47,907 nt of DNA from NCBI GenBank assembly GCA_902763085.1, contig CACWQW010000004.1, positions 1 to 47,907 on the forward strand, given 5' to 3'. The notes beneath the pieces were generated by a model. That model made no database searches and was not told the DNA's origin. It worked only from the letters and a program-made list of their open reading frames with translations. This document shows positions 7,459 through 14,403 of this stretch, one piece after another. Every line of letters starts with the position of its first letter. Positions within the stretch are counted from its first letter, which is position 1. A program made the translations under genes and the position numbers. Source of the stretch: Dongibacter bovis. Its GTDB lineage: Bacteria; Bacillota; Negativicutes; Selenomonadales; Selenomonadaceae.

Positions 7459-9378
7459 TTATTTCTTTTCCAGATGGTATTTCTTGAGATAGCGGTAGAG
7501 CGTCACGCGGCTCACGTTGAGGAGGTTCGCGAGGCGGCTCACGTTGCCGCCCGCCGCCTGCCACGCCTTGACGAAGACGTCCTTGTCCTCTTTCCACTTG
7601 TTGTCCGGCTTCACGTCGCCCATGAGACTGATGTCGTCCGGGCCGATCACCGCCGCCTTCGTGTTGAAGAAGGCGTACTCGAGCACGCTCTGCAGCTGCT
7701 TGATGTTGCCGGGCCAGTCGTATTTCCGCAGCACCTCGATCGTCGCGTCGGCGAGCGTCTTCGGCTCCATCTGGTGCTGCTCGGCGAGCTCGCTCACGAT
7801 GTGGCGCGCGATCTCGGGGATGTCCTCGCGGCGGCTCCGCAGCGAGGGCACGCGGATGACGCTCTTCGAGATGATGTCGTAGAGCGCCTTGGAGAAGAGG
7901 CCGCGCTCCGTGAGGCGCTTGAGGTCGCTGTCGCAGGCGGCGATGATGCGCACGTCGATCGACCGCTCGACGCTCTTCTCGCCGATGCGATGCGTCTTGC
8001 CCGCCTCGAGCGCGCGCGCGAGCTCCTCGGCGATCTGCTTCGGCATCTTCTCGATCTCATCGAGGAAGAGCGTACCGCCCGAGGCGAGCTCGAGCCGCCC
8101 CTGATGGCTCACATCCGGGTTCAGCACGATGCCGAAGAGTTCCTGCTCGAGGAGCTCCGGCGTCGCGTCGCCGCAGCGCAGCGAGATGAGCGGGCCCGCC
8201 GCGCGCGGGCTCGCCTGATGGATGCCGTGCGCCATGCGCTGCTTGCCCGTGCCGGCCTCGCCCTGGATGAGCACGTGGTGCTTGTTGCGGGCGACGCGCG
8301 CCGCCTTCTCGCGCACGCTCTGGAATGCCGCGCCGCTGCCGACCATCGACTGCAGGCTGTACTTCGCCGTGTAGCCCGCCGCGTGCGCGACGAGCGTCCG
8401 CAGGTCCTCGATGGGCATGGAGACGACGACGACGGACTTCACCGCCTGCTCCTCGTCGCGCTCGAGCGGCACGACCGTCGTGATGTCCTCGTACGTCTTC
8501 GCGGGCGTGATCCACGTGACCTCCTTGTTGTAGGAGGGGACGCCGCGGAAGCCCTTGTAGATCGGCGTGTGGCGGTAGTTGAGGATCACGTCGTTGAGAT
8601 TGAGCCTCCGTCCCGTCTCATGCTCCTGCTTTGCGCCGATGCGCGTGAGGCGCTCCTTGCCGAGCTGGTTCGTATAGGCGACCTCGCCGCCCGGCAGTAC
8701 ATGGTAGACCGCGAACGGCGTCGCGTCGAGGATCGCTTCCTCCGCCCGGATGCGCACGACCTCCGCAAGATGCGCCTCGAGCGCGCTCTTCAGCGTGAGC
8801 AGCAGGGAGATGACCGCGTCCTGCGGCAGCTCCACCTGCTCCATCGAGACAAGCGTGATGAAATACTGGCACTCGCCGTTGATCTTCACGGGCGCCGTGC
8901 AGGCGTCGCCGAGCTGGCACTCCTCGACCCACATCTCCGGGCCGAACATCCAGAAGGGCGTCTTGTGCTCATACGCCACGCTGATGCTCGACGTGCCGAC
9001 CTCCTCGATGCCCACGCGCGCGCCCTCGATCTCGCCCGGCGTCATCTGGTAGAACGGCAGGCTGTAGCTCTTGAGCACGACGCAGTCCGCGTCGATGAGC
9101 AAGAGGGAGAGGTTGTACTCCTGGAAGAACTCACGGATGCCCTCGCTGAGCTTCATGAGGTAGTCGATGGCCTCCTGGTGCTTCTGCTGCAGGCGGTGGA
9201 ATTCCTCCGGCGCGTACCGCTTCGTCGTGTTCATCTTCTCGCGCGGCACGCCGAGCTCCTGGCTCTTCTGCCAGGACGCCGCGACCCATGGATGCACGTT
9301 CGGGTCAAGCGTTCCCTCCTGCGTGAATTTCTCATAATAGTGTTCCAGCTTCTCGCGACTGCGATGTTCTCGGATCAA
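7459..9378 (-). CDS. AcoR/DhaR-like AAA+ transcriptional regulator without the GAFTGA loop
   Basis: 639 residues from a TTG start at 9378. That start has AGGAG 9 nt upstream; frames opening further upstream would translate an arginine-rich stretch across a leader hairpin, so I reject them. Domain order: N-terminal AcoR-type segment (WVAASWQKSQELG), GAF-like region (about 75-210), PAS-like region (about 215-330), AAA+ domain with Walker A GEAGTGKQ (373-380) and Walker B GGTLFLDEIEKMP (434-446), and a C-terminal Fis-type helix-turn-helix NVSRLANLLNVSRVTLYRYL (612-631). Between ELFG (413-416) and GRLELA there is only IVLNPDVSHQ: the sigma-54-contacting GAFTGA motif is missing. The usual REDLYYRL arginine segment also reads SKALYDII. 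It probably does not activate sigma-54 polymerase and may act like TyrR-type proteins on sigma-70 promoters. The ligand is unknown. Confidence 0.8.
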   Translation of the reverse strand: MIREHRSREKLEHYYEKFTQEGTLDPNVHPWVAASWQKSQELGVPREKMNTTKRYAPEEFHRLQQKHQEAIDYLMKLSEGIREFFQEYNLSLLLIDADCVVLKSYSLPFYQMTPGEIEGARVGIEEVGTSSISVAYEHKTPFWMFGPEMWVEECQLGDACTAPVKINGECQYFITLVSMEQVELPQDAVISLLLTLKSALEAHLAEVVRIRAEEAILDATPFAVYHVLPGGEVAYTNQLGKERLTRIGAKQEHETGRRLNLNDVILNYRHTPIYKGFRGVPSYNKEVTWITPAKTYEDITTVVPLERDEEQAVKSVVVVSMPIEDLRTLVAHAAGYTAKYSLQSMVGSGAAFQSVREKAARVARNKHHVLIQGEAGTGKQRMAHGIHQASPRAAGPLISLRCGDATPELLEQELFGIVLNPDVSHQGRLELASGGTLFLDEIEKMPKQIAEELARALEAGKTHRIGEKSVERSIDVRIIAACDSDLKRLTERGLFSKALYDIISKSVIRVPSLRSRREDIPEIARHIVSELAEQHQMEPKTLADATIEVLRKYDWPGNIKQLQSVLEYAFFNTKAAVIGPDDISLMGDVKPDNKWKEDKDVFVKAWQAAGGNVSRLANLLNVSRVTLYRYLKKYHLEKK

Positions 9379-9428
9379 AGAACTCGCTCCTTTCGTAAAA
9401 TATTCCTCACAAGGCGGCGCCAGTACCG

Positions 9429-9450
9429 GACGGCGCGAACGCGCGCCGTC
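9429..9450 (-). promoter_or_regulatory. Leader hairpin upstream of the regulator gene
   Basis: A perfect inverted repeat, GACGGCGCG / CGCGCCGTC with a 4-nt loop, lies in the roughly 140-nt leader between the regulator's promoter and its TTG start. No U-run follows, so it is not an intrinsic terminator. It could be an operator or an mRNA structure. Confidence 0.45.
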
Positions 9451-9522
9451 TCCCCTGCGCTGCCGGATGTTCGTCATGTTTCATCGCTATAGGAATCGTA
9501 TCTTTGTATACTTGTACCCTTC

Positions 9523-9551
9523 ATTTTAACAAGCCTCTCGCCGAACTGCAA
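9523..9551 (-). promoter_or_regulatory. Promoter of the regulator-trmB-ftsW run
   Basis: On the minus strand TTGCAG (9546-9551), exact 17-nt spacer, TAAAAT (9523-9528). It would start a transcript about 140 nt before the TTG at 9378 and is the first good promoter ahead of the whole minus-strand run down to 1820. The intergenic region 9379-9704 holds this promoter, the leader hairpin and the opposite-facing promoter at 9626; I see nothing else in it. Confidence 0.6.
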
Positions 9552-9623
9552 CCATTCTCAACAAAAATCCGTCAAATTTCTTCTGCCGGACGGGGCGCGA
9601 TGTCCCACGGCTCTGGAATCTAT

Positions 9624-9631
9624 GGTATAAT
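9624..9631 (+). promoter_or_regulatory. Extended -10 promoter of the small membrane protein
   Basis: TGG-TATAAT with the TATAAT at 9626-9631 is a textbook extended -10. The -35 region (about 9603-9608) is poor. It leaves a leader of about 67 nt before the ATG at 9705. Confidence 0.55.
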
Positions 9632-9704
9632 AGAAAAAGTGTGTCAACGCCGGTGCCACGGAGCTCCTCCGGACGGCGATCATCCAAGAGAAAGAGGGAC
9701 GACC

Positions 9705-10031
9705 ATGTCAAGACAATATCGGAAAATGCAGGAAAAGCTCTATAAGAAGCCGGAAAAGAAACCGACGGAGAAAAAGATCGGCAAGGACTACGTGCTCATG
9801 GCGGTGACGGTCTTCACCGTGCTCGTGACGGCTGCCGGCTGGATGCAGCTCGACAACCTGAGCCGCAGCATGTACTCCCTGCTCTCCATCTCGCTCATCC
9901 TCACCTACGCGCGCCGCCATGCCGATCTCAGCGAACGCGCTGCGCTCCTCGTCGAGCGCGGCAGTCTCGTCACGATGGTGCTCGCCGTCGTGATCTTCCT
10001 CGCGACGCTCTTCGTGCACTTCACGTCGTGA
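9705..10031 (+). CDS. Small membrane protein of unknown function
   Basis: 108 residues. I do not recognise a family. The first 29 residues are strongly basic (lysine-rich, KKPEKKPTEKK), followed by hydrophobic segments at about 30-48, 56-69 and 87-105, so two or three membrane passes are likely. The ATG at 9705 follows AAGAGGG; the frame is open upstream but that part has no ribosome site. It stands alone between a divergent regulator and a bidirectional terminator, with its own extended -10 promoter. Confidence 0.6.
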   Translation: MSRQYRKMQEKLYKKPEKKPTEKKIGKDYVLMAVTVFTVLVTAAGWMQLDNLSRSMYSLLSISLILTYARRHADLSERAALLVERGSLVTMVLAVVIFLATLFVHFTS

Positions 10032-10067
10032 CGCGCCGCGCCAGGACACAGGAAAATATCGCAAACC

Positions 10068-10114
10068 AAAAATCCCTTTTCCAGCGCGCTGCCGCGTGGA
10101 AAAGGGATTTTTTT
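10068..10114. terminator. Bidirectional intrinsic terminator
   Basis: AAATCCCTTTTCCA pairs with TGGAAAAGGGATTT around a 13-nt GC-rich loop, with a run of T on the plus side and of A on the other. It serves the small membrane protein gene and, on the minus strand, the end of the lpxD/acyltransferase operon. Confidence 0.85.
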
Positions 10115-10124
10115 GAGGAACCGC

Positions 10125-11057
10125 TCAGTCGTCAGCGGTTCCCTCTTTCTTTCGCTTTGCCTCAAACGCTGCGAGCTCCTCCGCGGAGAAGCTCTCGCGG
10201 ATGGATTTCCAGCGGTCGTGCAGCCAGAACCACTCCTCCGGGTAACGGCGGATGTGCGCCTCCGTGAGGGCAGCGAGCTGCTGCGTCGTGCGCTGGATGT
10301 CGGCGCGCTTGTCCTTCGTGCGCCGCGTGTAGATCGGCGGCGAGACGATGAGCGTATGACGCCCCGTCGCGTCGTCCCGGTGCATGAACGCCGGGAAGAT
10401 CAGCGCGCCGCGGAAGCGGCTCATGCCTGCCGCGCCCGTGAGGTAGTTCGTCGGCTGATCGAAGAACTCGACGAGCATGCCGTCGCGCTTCGAGGGGTCC
10501 TGGTCCATGATGAGCCCGATGAACCAGCCCTCAGAGAGCATGTCAAACATCTCGCGCACGCCCGTCTTGTACGTGATGTGCATGCCGATCTGCGTGCGCC
10601 GCTCCACGATGAAGCGGTCCGCGCCTTTGGAGCGCTGCTTCTGCGCGACGCCGACGAGCGGGATGCCGGCGAGCGCGAACGCGCCTCCCATGAGCTCCCA
10701 GTTGCCGCTGTGCGCCGTCGCGATGATGCCGCCCTTCCCCGCCGCGAGCGCCTCCTGCAGATAGGAAAGCCCCTCGATGGCGACGTAGTCGCCGATGTGC
10801 CGCTCGATGACGGGAAAGCGCAGGACCTCCATGAGCATGGGGCCGAAGCGCACGGCCGACGCCTTCGCGATGCGCTGCGCCTCCCCTTCGCTGCACGCGA
10901 GGCAGCGCTGGACGTTCCCCTCCGCCAGGCGCCGGCGGCGGCGCGGCACGAGGGGCCAGGCGAGATGCCCGATCCCCCAGCCGATGGCGTCCGCGAGGCG
11001 CCGCGGCAGCAGGCAGGCGAGGCAGCCGATCGCCTTGAGCAGATAGTAGGATAGCAT
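10125..11057 (-). CDS. Lysophospholipid/lipid A acyltransferase (LpxL/HtrB family)
   Basis: 310 residues with one N-terminal hydrophobic segment. The family transfers secondary acyl chains onto Kdo2-lipid IVA at the inner face of the inner membrane. The catalytic HX4(D/E) box is seen as HSGNWE (H116, E121), preceded by the GKGGIIATA strand and followed by the second conserved region with GLIMDQDPSKRDGMLVEFF and PEEWFWLHDRWK near the C-terminus. It starts 9 nt after the lpxD stop and is the last gene of the outer-membrane cluster. Which acyl position it modifies is not readable. Confidence 0.88.
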   Translation of the reverse strand: MLSYYLLKAIGCLACLLPRRLADAIGWGIGHLAWPLVPRRRRRLAEGNVQRCLACSEGEAQRIAKASAVRFGPMLMEVLRFPVIERHIGDYVAIEGLSYLQEALAAGKGGIIATAHSGNWELMGGAFALAGIPLVGVAQKQRSKGADRFIVERRTQIGMHITYKTGVREMFDMLSEGWFIGLIMDQDPSKRDGMLVEFFDQPTNYLTGAAGMSRFRGALIFPAFMHRDDATGRHTLIVSPPIYTRRTKDKRADIQRTTQQLAALTEAHIRRYPEEWFWLHDRWKSIRESFSAEELAAFEAKRKKEGTADD

Positions 11058-11066
11058 GGCGCGCCC

Positions 11067-12101
11067 CTATTCCTTCTCCGAGTGCGGTGCCTGCAGTTTC
11101 GCGAGCTCCTTCGTGAGGCGCTTGACTTCCTTGCGGAGCTCCGGCAGGTGCTTCATCGCCGCCTGCATGCGGAGCCATTCCGTATGGCTCTGCACGGGGA
11201 AGCCCGCGCAGAACACGCCCTCCGGCATGTCGCCGATGATGCCCGAGCGCGCCGCGTAGACGGAGTTCGCGCCGATCGAGATGTGGCCGACCGTGCCGAC
11301 CTGCCCGCCGAACGTGACGTTGTGCCCGACGGTCGTCGAGCCGGAGATGCCCGTTTGCGCGACGATGAGGCAGTTCGGGCCGATCTTGCAGTTGTGGCCG
11401 ATGTGCACGAGGTTGTCGATCTTCGTGCCGTGGCCGATGACGGTCGAGCCCATCGCGGCGCGGTCGATGCCATCGTGCGCGCCGATCTCGACGTCGTCCT
11501 CGAGCACGACGTTGCCGACCTGCGGCACCTTCGTGTGCACGCCGTCCTTCGTCGTGAAGCCGAACCCGTCGGAGCCGATGACCGCCGAGCTGTGGATGAT
11601 GCACCGCTTGCCGACGTGGCAGTGCTCGCGCACCGTCGCGTTGGAGTAGATGATCGTGTCCTCATCGATCTCGCTGTACTGACCGACGTAGACGCCGGGA
11701 TAGAGCGTGACGCGGTCGCCGATCACGGCATGGTCATCGACGCAGGCAAACGGCAGGATGGTCACGTCCTTGCCGAGCTGCACGTCCTTGCCGATGTGTG
11801 CCTCACTGCTCACACCCTGCGGGAAGACGAGCTTCGGCGTGAAGAGCTCGAGCAGCTTGGCGAACGCCGCGCGCGGCGCCTCGACGTAGAGCGCCGGCAG
11901 CGGGAAATCCTCCACGCCCTCCGGCAGCATGACGGCGGCCGCCCGCGTGGACTTCGCCTCCTCGATGTGCGGCTCTACGGCGAACGTGAGGTCATGCGCC
12001 CCGGCGCCCTCGATGTTGTCCAGTCCGGAGATCACGATGCTGCCGTCGCCGACGACGCGTCCGCCAACGTAGGCTGCGATCTCCGCCAATGTCTTTTTCA
12101 T
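11067..12101 (-). CDS. lpxD: UDP-3-O-acylglucosamine N-acyltransferase LpxD
   Basis: 344 residues, normal LpxD length. It adds the N-linked 3-hydroxyacyl chain in lipid A synthesis. The N-terminal uridine-binding domain (1-100) is followed by the left-handed beta-helix of hexapeptide repeats (IGKDVQLGKDVTILPFACV through ISIGANSVYAARSGIIGDMP, about 105-300) and a C-terminal helix. The catalytic histidine region is NLVHIGHNCKIG and the SGSTTVGHNVTFGGQ acyl-chain ruler segment is present. It lies in the OmpH-LpxD order seen in many diderm genomes; fabZ, lpxA and lpxC, often next, are not in this window. Confidence 0.96.
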   Translation of the reverse strand: MKKTLAEIAAYVGGRVVGDGSIVISGLDNIEGAGAHDLTFAVEPHIEEAKSTRAAAVMLPEGVEDFPLPALYVEAPRAAFAKLLELFTPKLVFPQGVSSEAHIGKDVQLGKDVTILPFACVDDHAVIGDRVTLYPGVYVGQYSEIDEDTIIYSNATVREHCHVGKRCIIHSSAVIGSDGFGFTTKDGVHTKVPQVGNVVLEDDVEIGAHDGIDRAAMGSTVIGHGTKIDNLVHIGHNCKIGPNCLIVAQTGISGSTTVGHNVTFGGQVGTVGHISIGANSVYAARSGIIGDMPEGVFCAGFPVQSHTEWLRMQAAMKHLPELRKEVKRLTKELAKLQAPHSEKE

Positions 12102-12125
12102 GCGCTCACCTGTCTTCTCTCATAC

Positions 12126-12566
12126 TCACTGCAGCTTCTGGATGGCTTCGTCCGTGACGTCGACGCCGCCCTCGATGACGACCTTCTGCTGCGCCTGGTT
12201 GTCGACGACGGCATCGAGCTTCTTCTCCTTGGCGATGTCGGCGAGCGCCGCATCGATCTTCTGCTTGAGCTGGACGCTATAGGACTGGTTGAGGCCGGCG
12301 ACCTTACGGCGCGCGTCGAGCTCCGCCTTCTGGTAGTCCTCGTCGCTCATCGTGCCCTTCTTCGCCTCGAGGTCCTTCTCCGCATCCGCCTGCGCCTGCT
12401 GGATCTTCTCGTTGCCTTCCTCGACGAGCGACTGGATCTGCGGCGCCTCTTTCATGATGCGGTCGCCGTCGATGTAGCCGATCCGCGTCTGGCCGCAGCC
12501 GCTCATGACGAGCATGGCAGCGAAGCCGAGACCCAGGAGCACGCGCGATTTCTTCGTAAGGTTCAT
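12126..12566 (-). CDS. OmpH/Skp-like periplasmic chaperone, copy 3, likely lipoprotein
   Basis: 146 residues. A basic N-terminus and hydrophobic core end in MSGC (Cys24), a usable though imperfect lipobox, so the protein is probably lipid-anchored rather than free. The rest has the Skp layout: a beta strand with IGYIDGDRIMKEAPQ, two long charged helices likely to form a tentacle (about 45-115), and the closing strand LDAVVDNQ and VDVTDEAIQKLQ. Skp chaperones carry unfolded barrel proteins to BamA. It is the third of three consecutive OmpH-like genes and directly precedes lpxD. Confidence 0.82.
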   Translation of the reverse strand: MNLTKKSRVLLGLGFAAMLVMSGCGQTRIGYIDGDRIMKEAPQIQSLVEEGNEKIQQAQADAEKDLEAKKGTMSDEDYQKAELDARRKVAGLNQSYSVQLKQKIDAALADIAKEKKLDAVVDNQAQQKVVIEGGVDVTDEAIQKLQ

Positions 12567-12636
12567 TCCTTCATCCTCTTCTTTCTCTTATCCCAGGAAG
12601 GGGCGCCAGGCCCTTTCCCTTCTCTCTTGAAATAGT

Positions 12637-13740
12637 TCAGCCGTCTGCCGCGGATGGCGGGTCCTCCGTGAGCTCCGCCTTGACCTCATCCGTCACGTCC
12701 TCCGCCGAGACACTCACGGTCTTGACGTACTTCTCCGGCCGGTCGGGCGCCGCTGTCGGGCGGAACGCCGCGGGAAGCAGGGAGGAGAGGCTGCGCGCAG
12801 GATCGCAGACGATGAGCGTGAAATGGTGCAGGATGGCGACCTTCGCCGCCTTGCCCGCGATGTCATTCAGGATGCGCGACTCGAGCGCCGTGATCGCCTG
12901 CTCGTTCTCCGCGAGCGCCGCCTGGTCTGCCTGTGCCTGCTGCTGGCGCGTGACAGAGTCCGCCATGCGCTGCTGCAGGGCGAGGACGTCACGCGCCTGC
13001 GCCTCCGTCTGCGCGTGGACGGCCTGTGCCTCCCGCTGCGCCCGGAGATCGCCGAGCCCCGCCTTCTGCCCCGCGAGTTCCTGCTCCACGGACTTGGCTG
13101 CATAGTCCTTGATCTCCTGCTGCCAGGCGCGATAGAGCGCGATCTGGCGCGCGCCGCGCTCTCCCTCGAGGTCCTCGAGCTGCTGCTCCATCTGCGCCAC
13201 GGTGTCATCCGTGAGCCACATCGCCTTGCGGTTGTCGAGCTTCAGCTTGATGTTGAAGATCTCGTTGAGGTACTCGGCGTTGATGGCATCGCGGCGCTCC
13301 TTGTACTCCGGCTCAGACTTCTGCCGGTAGTCGGCCGCTGCCTTCTTCTGCGCGCGCTCGAGCTCACTGCGCCGGCCGATGACGTCCTGGGCGTTCTTCT
13401 GCCAGACGGAATCGTCGAAGGGCTGTGCATCGACCTTCGGCGGCGCCACCGTGAGCGGCACTTCGAGCTGCTGCGAGAGGGAGGAGCGGATCGCCTCGCG
13501 CTCAGAGAGGAGGTCCTGGAGCTTGCCGTAGTCCGGATGCGCCTCGATGAGTTCCTGGAGCTTTACGACGCCGACCTCGCCCGCCGTCACCGGCGCAGGC
13601 GTCTCCCGCTGCAGCAGCGACCGCATGAGGACGGCGCCGAAGACGAGCAGGATGAGGGCGACGAGCGCGATGCCTGCGGCCAGGCGGCGGCGCCGCCCAT
13701 CGTCCTCGTGGGCGTCGGCTCTTTCCGGGGACTCTGCCAT
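12637..13740 (-). CDS. Long OmpH-like coiled-coil envelope protein, copy 2
   Basis: 367 residues. A short charged cytoplasmic tail (about 1-18), one membrane helix LAAGIALVALILLVFGAVLM (about 20-39) and a long periplasmic part. The opening VGVVKLQELIEAHPDYGKLQ and the ending VSAEDVTDEVKAEL match the start and end of Skp/OmpH domains, but the helical middle is about three times longer than in Skp and is rich in Gln, Ala and Glu, so a long coiled coil is expected. It is anchored by an uncleaved helix, unlike copies 1 and 3. I infer an OmpH-derived spacer or chaperone; the exact role is unknown. Confidence 0.6.
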   Translation of the reverse strand: MAESPERADAHEDDGRRRRLAAGIALVALILLVFGAVLMRSLLQRETPAPVTAGEVGVVKLQELIEAHPDYGKLQDLLSEREAIRSSLSQQLEVPLTVAPPKVDAQPFDDSVWQKNAQDVIGRRSELERAQKKAAADYRQKSEPEYKERRDAINAEYLNEIFNIKLKLDNRKAMWLTDDTVAQMEQQLEDLEGERGARQIALYRAWQQEIKDYAAKSVEQELAGQKAGLGDLRAQREAQAVHAQTEAQARDVLALQQRMADSVTRQQQAQADQAALAENEQAITALESRILNDIAGKAAKVAILHHFTLIVCDPARSLSSLLPAAFRPTAAPDRPEKYVKTVSVSAEDVTDEVKAELTEDPPSAADG

Positions 13741-13815
13741 AAAATACCTCCATTCAGAAAGATACCGAGCACATTACATGGCTCGGTACCTGTTCATTCA
13801 TGTGGCACGTATGTC

Positions 13816-14280
13816 TTATTTGGAGATCTTCTTGATGACATCCTGCGTGATGTCCGTGCCGCCGTAGACGACGGCGTTCTTATCGATGACGACCGTGAGG
13901 CCCTTGGCATCAGCAACGGACTTGACCGTATCCTCGACGGATTTCTGGATCGGCTCGATGAGCTCCTGCTGCTTCTGCTGGAGGCGCTGCTGCGTCTGCT
14001 GGTAGTAATCGGATTTCTCCTGATCGCTCATGTTCTTGGACTTCTCCTCGAACTCCTTCTGTGCATCAGAGACGGCCTGCTGCAGTTCGGAGTTCGCGCT
14101 CTGGAGCTGCGGGTGCTGCGCCATGACCTGGCGGTAGTCCACCGTGCCGACGTTGCTGTTGCCAGAAGCGGAGGCGATGCCGCCGAACTGCGTGACTGCG
14201 AGCGCCACGACGGAACCGACGAAGACGAGCGCGATGAGCACGCTGATGATCTTGACCGTTTTCTTCTGTAATGTAACCAT
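13816..14280 (-). CDS. OmpH/Skp-like periplasmic chaperone, copy 1
   Basis: 154 residues from the ATG at 14280, which has GGAAGAAAG upstream and a strong promoter 60 nt away. N-terminal signal or anchor helix (about 11-29, VKIISVLIALVFVGSVVAL), then the Skp pattern: VGTVDYRQVMAQHPQLQ, two glutamine- and lysine-rich helices (about 55-120), then LTVVIDKNAVVYGGTDITQDVIKKI. This is the most canonical of the three paralogues in the cluster and the first transcribed. Confidence 0.85.
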   Translation of the reverse strand: MVTLQKKTVKIISVLIALVFVGSVVALAVTQFGGIASASGNSNVGTVDYRQVMAQHPQLQSANSELQQAVSDAQKEFEEKSKNMSDQEKSDYYQQTQQRLQQKQQELIEPIQKSVEDTVKSVADAKGLTVVIDKNAVVYGGTDITQDVIKKISK

Positions 14281-14340
14281 TTCTTTCTTCCTTTCCCTAT
14301 CTGGGTAGAATGAGATTGCAAAAGACCTGAAGCATGTTTC

Positions 14341-14369
14341 ATTATAGCAAAGTCTTTTTTTTTCTTCAA
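14341..14369 (-). promoter_or_regulatory. Strong internal promoter ahead of the OmpH trio
   Basis: On the minus strand TTGAAG (14364-14369), exact 17-nt spacer containing an A-tract, and TATAAT (14341-14346) with TG at the extended -10 position. It should drive ompH copies 1-3, lpxD and the acyltransferase independently of bamA. Confidence 0.75.
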
Positions 14370-14403
14370 GCGTTTCCTGCAGGATGACGATAAGCCGCAC
14401 CCG

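Noticed and set aside
9379..9477. An N-terminal extension of the AAA+ regulator from an ATG at 9477
   Set aside because: The extra 33 residues are arginine-rich, cross the leader hairpin and lack a ribosome site, while TTG 9378 has AGGAG at a good distance.
7450..9492. A 680-codon open frame on the plus strand opposite the AAA+ regulator gene
   Set aside because: Its product is a repetitive Arg/Leu/Asp/Val-rich sequence, there is no ribosome site, and the opposite strand encodes clear Walker and helix-turn-helix motifs. Similar long antisense frames at 14473-17562 and 39697-42690 are rejected for the same reason; they follow from high GC at third codon positions.
12567..12636. Hairpin AAGGG...CCCTT between ompH copies 2 and 3 as a terminator
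   Set aside because: Stem of only five pairs and no T-run; the genes are better read as one operon.
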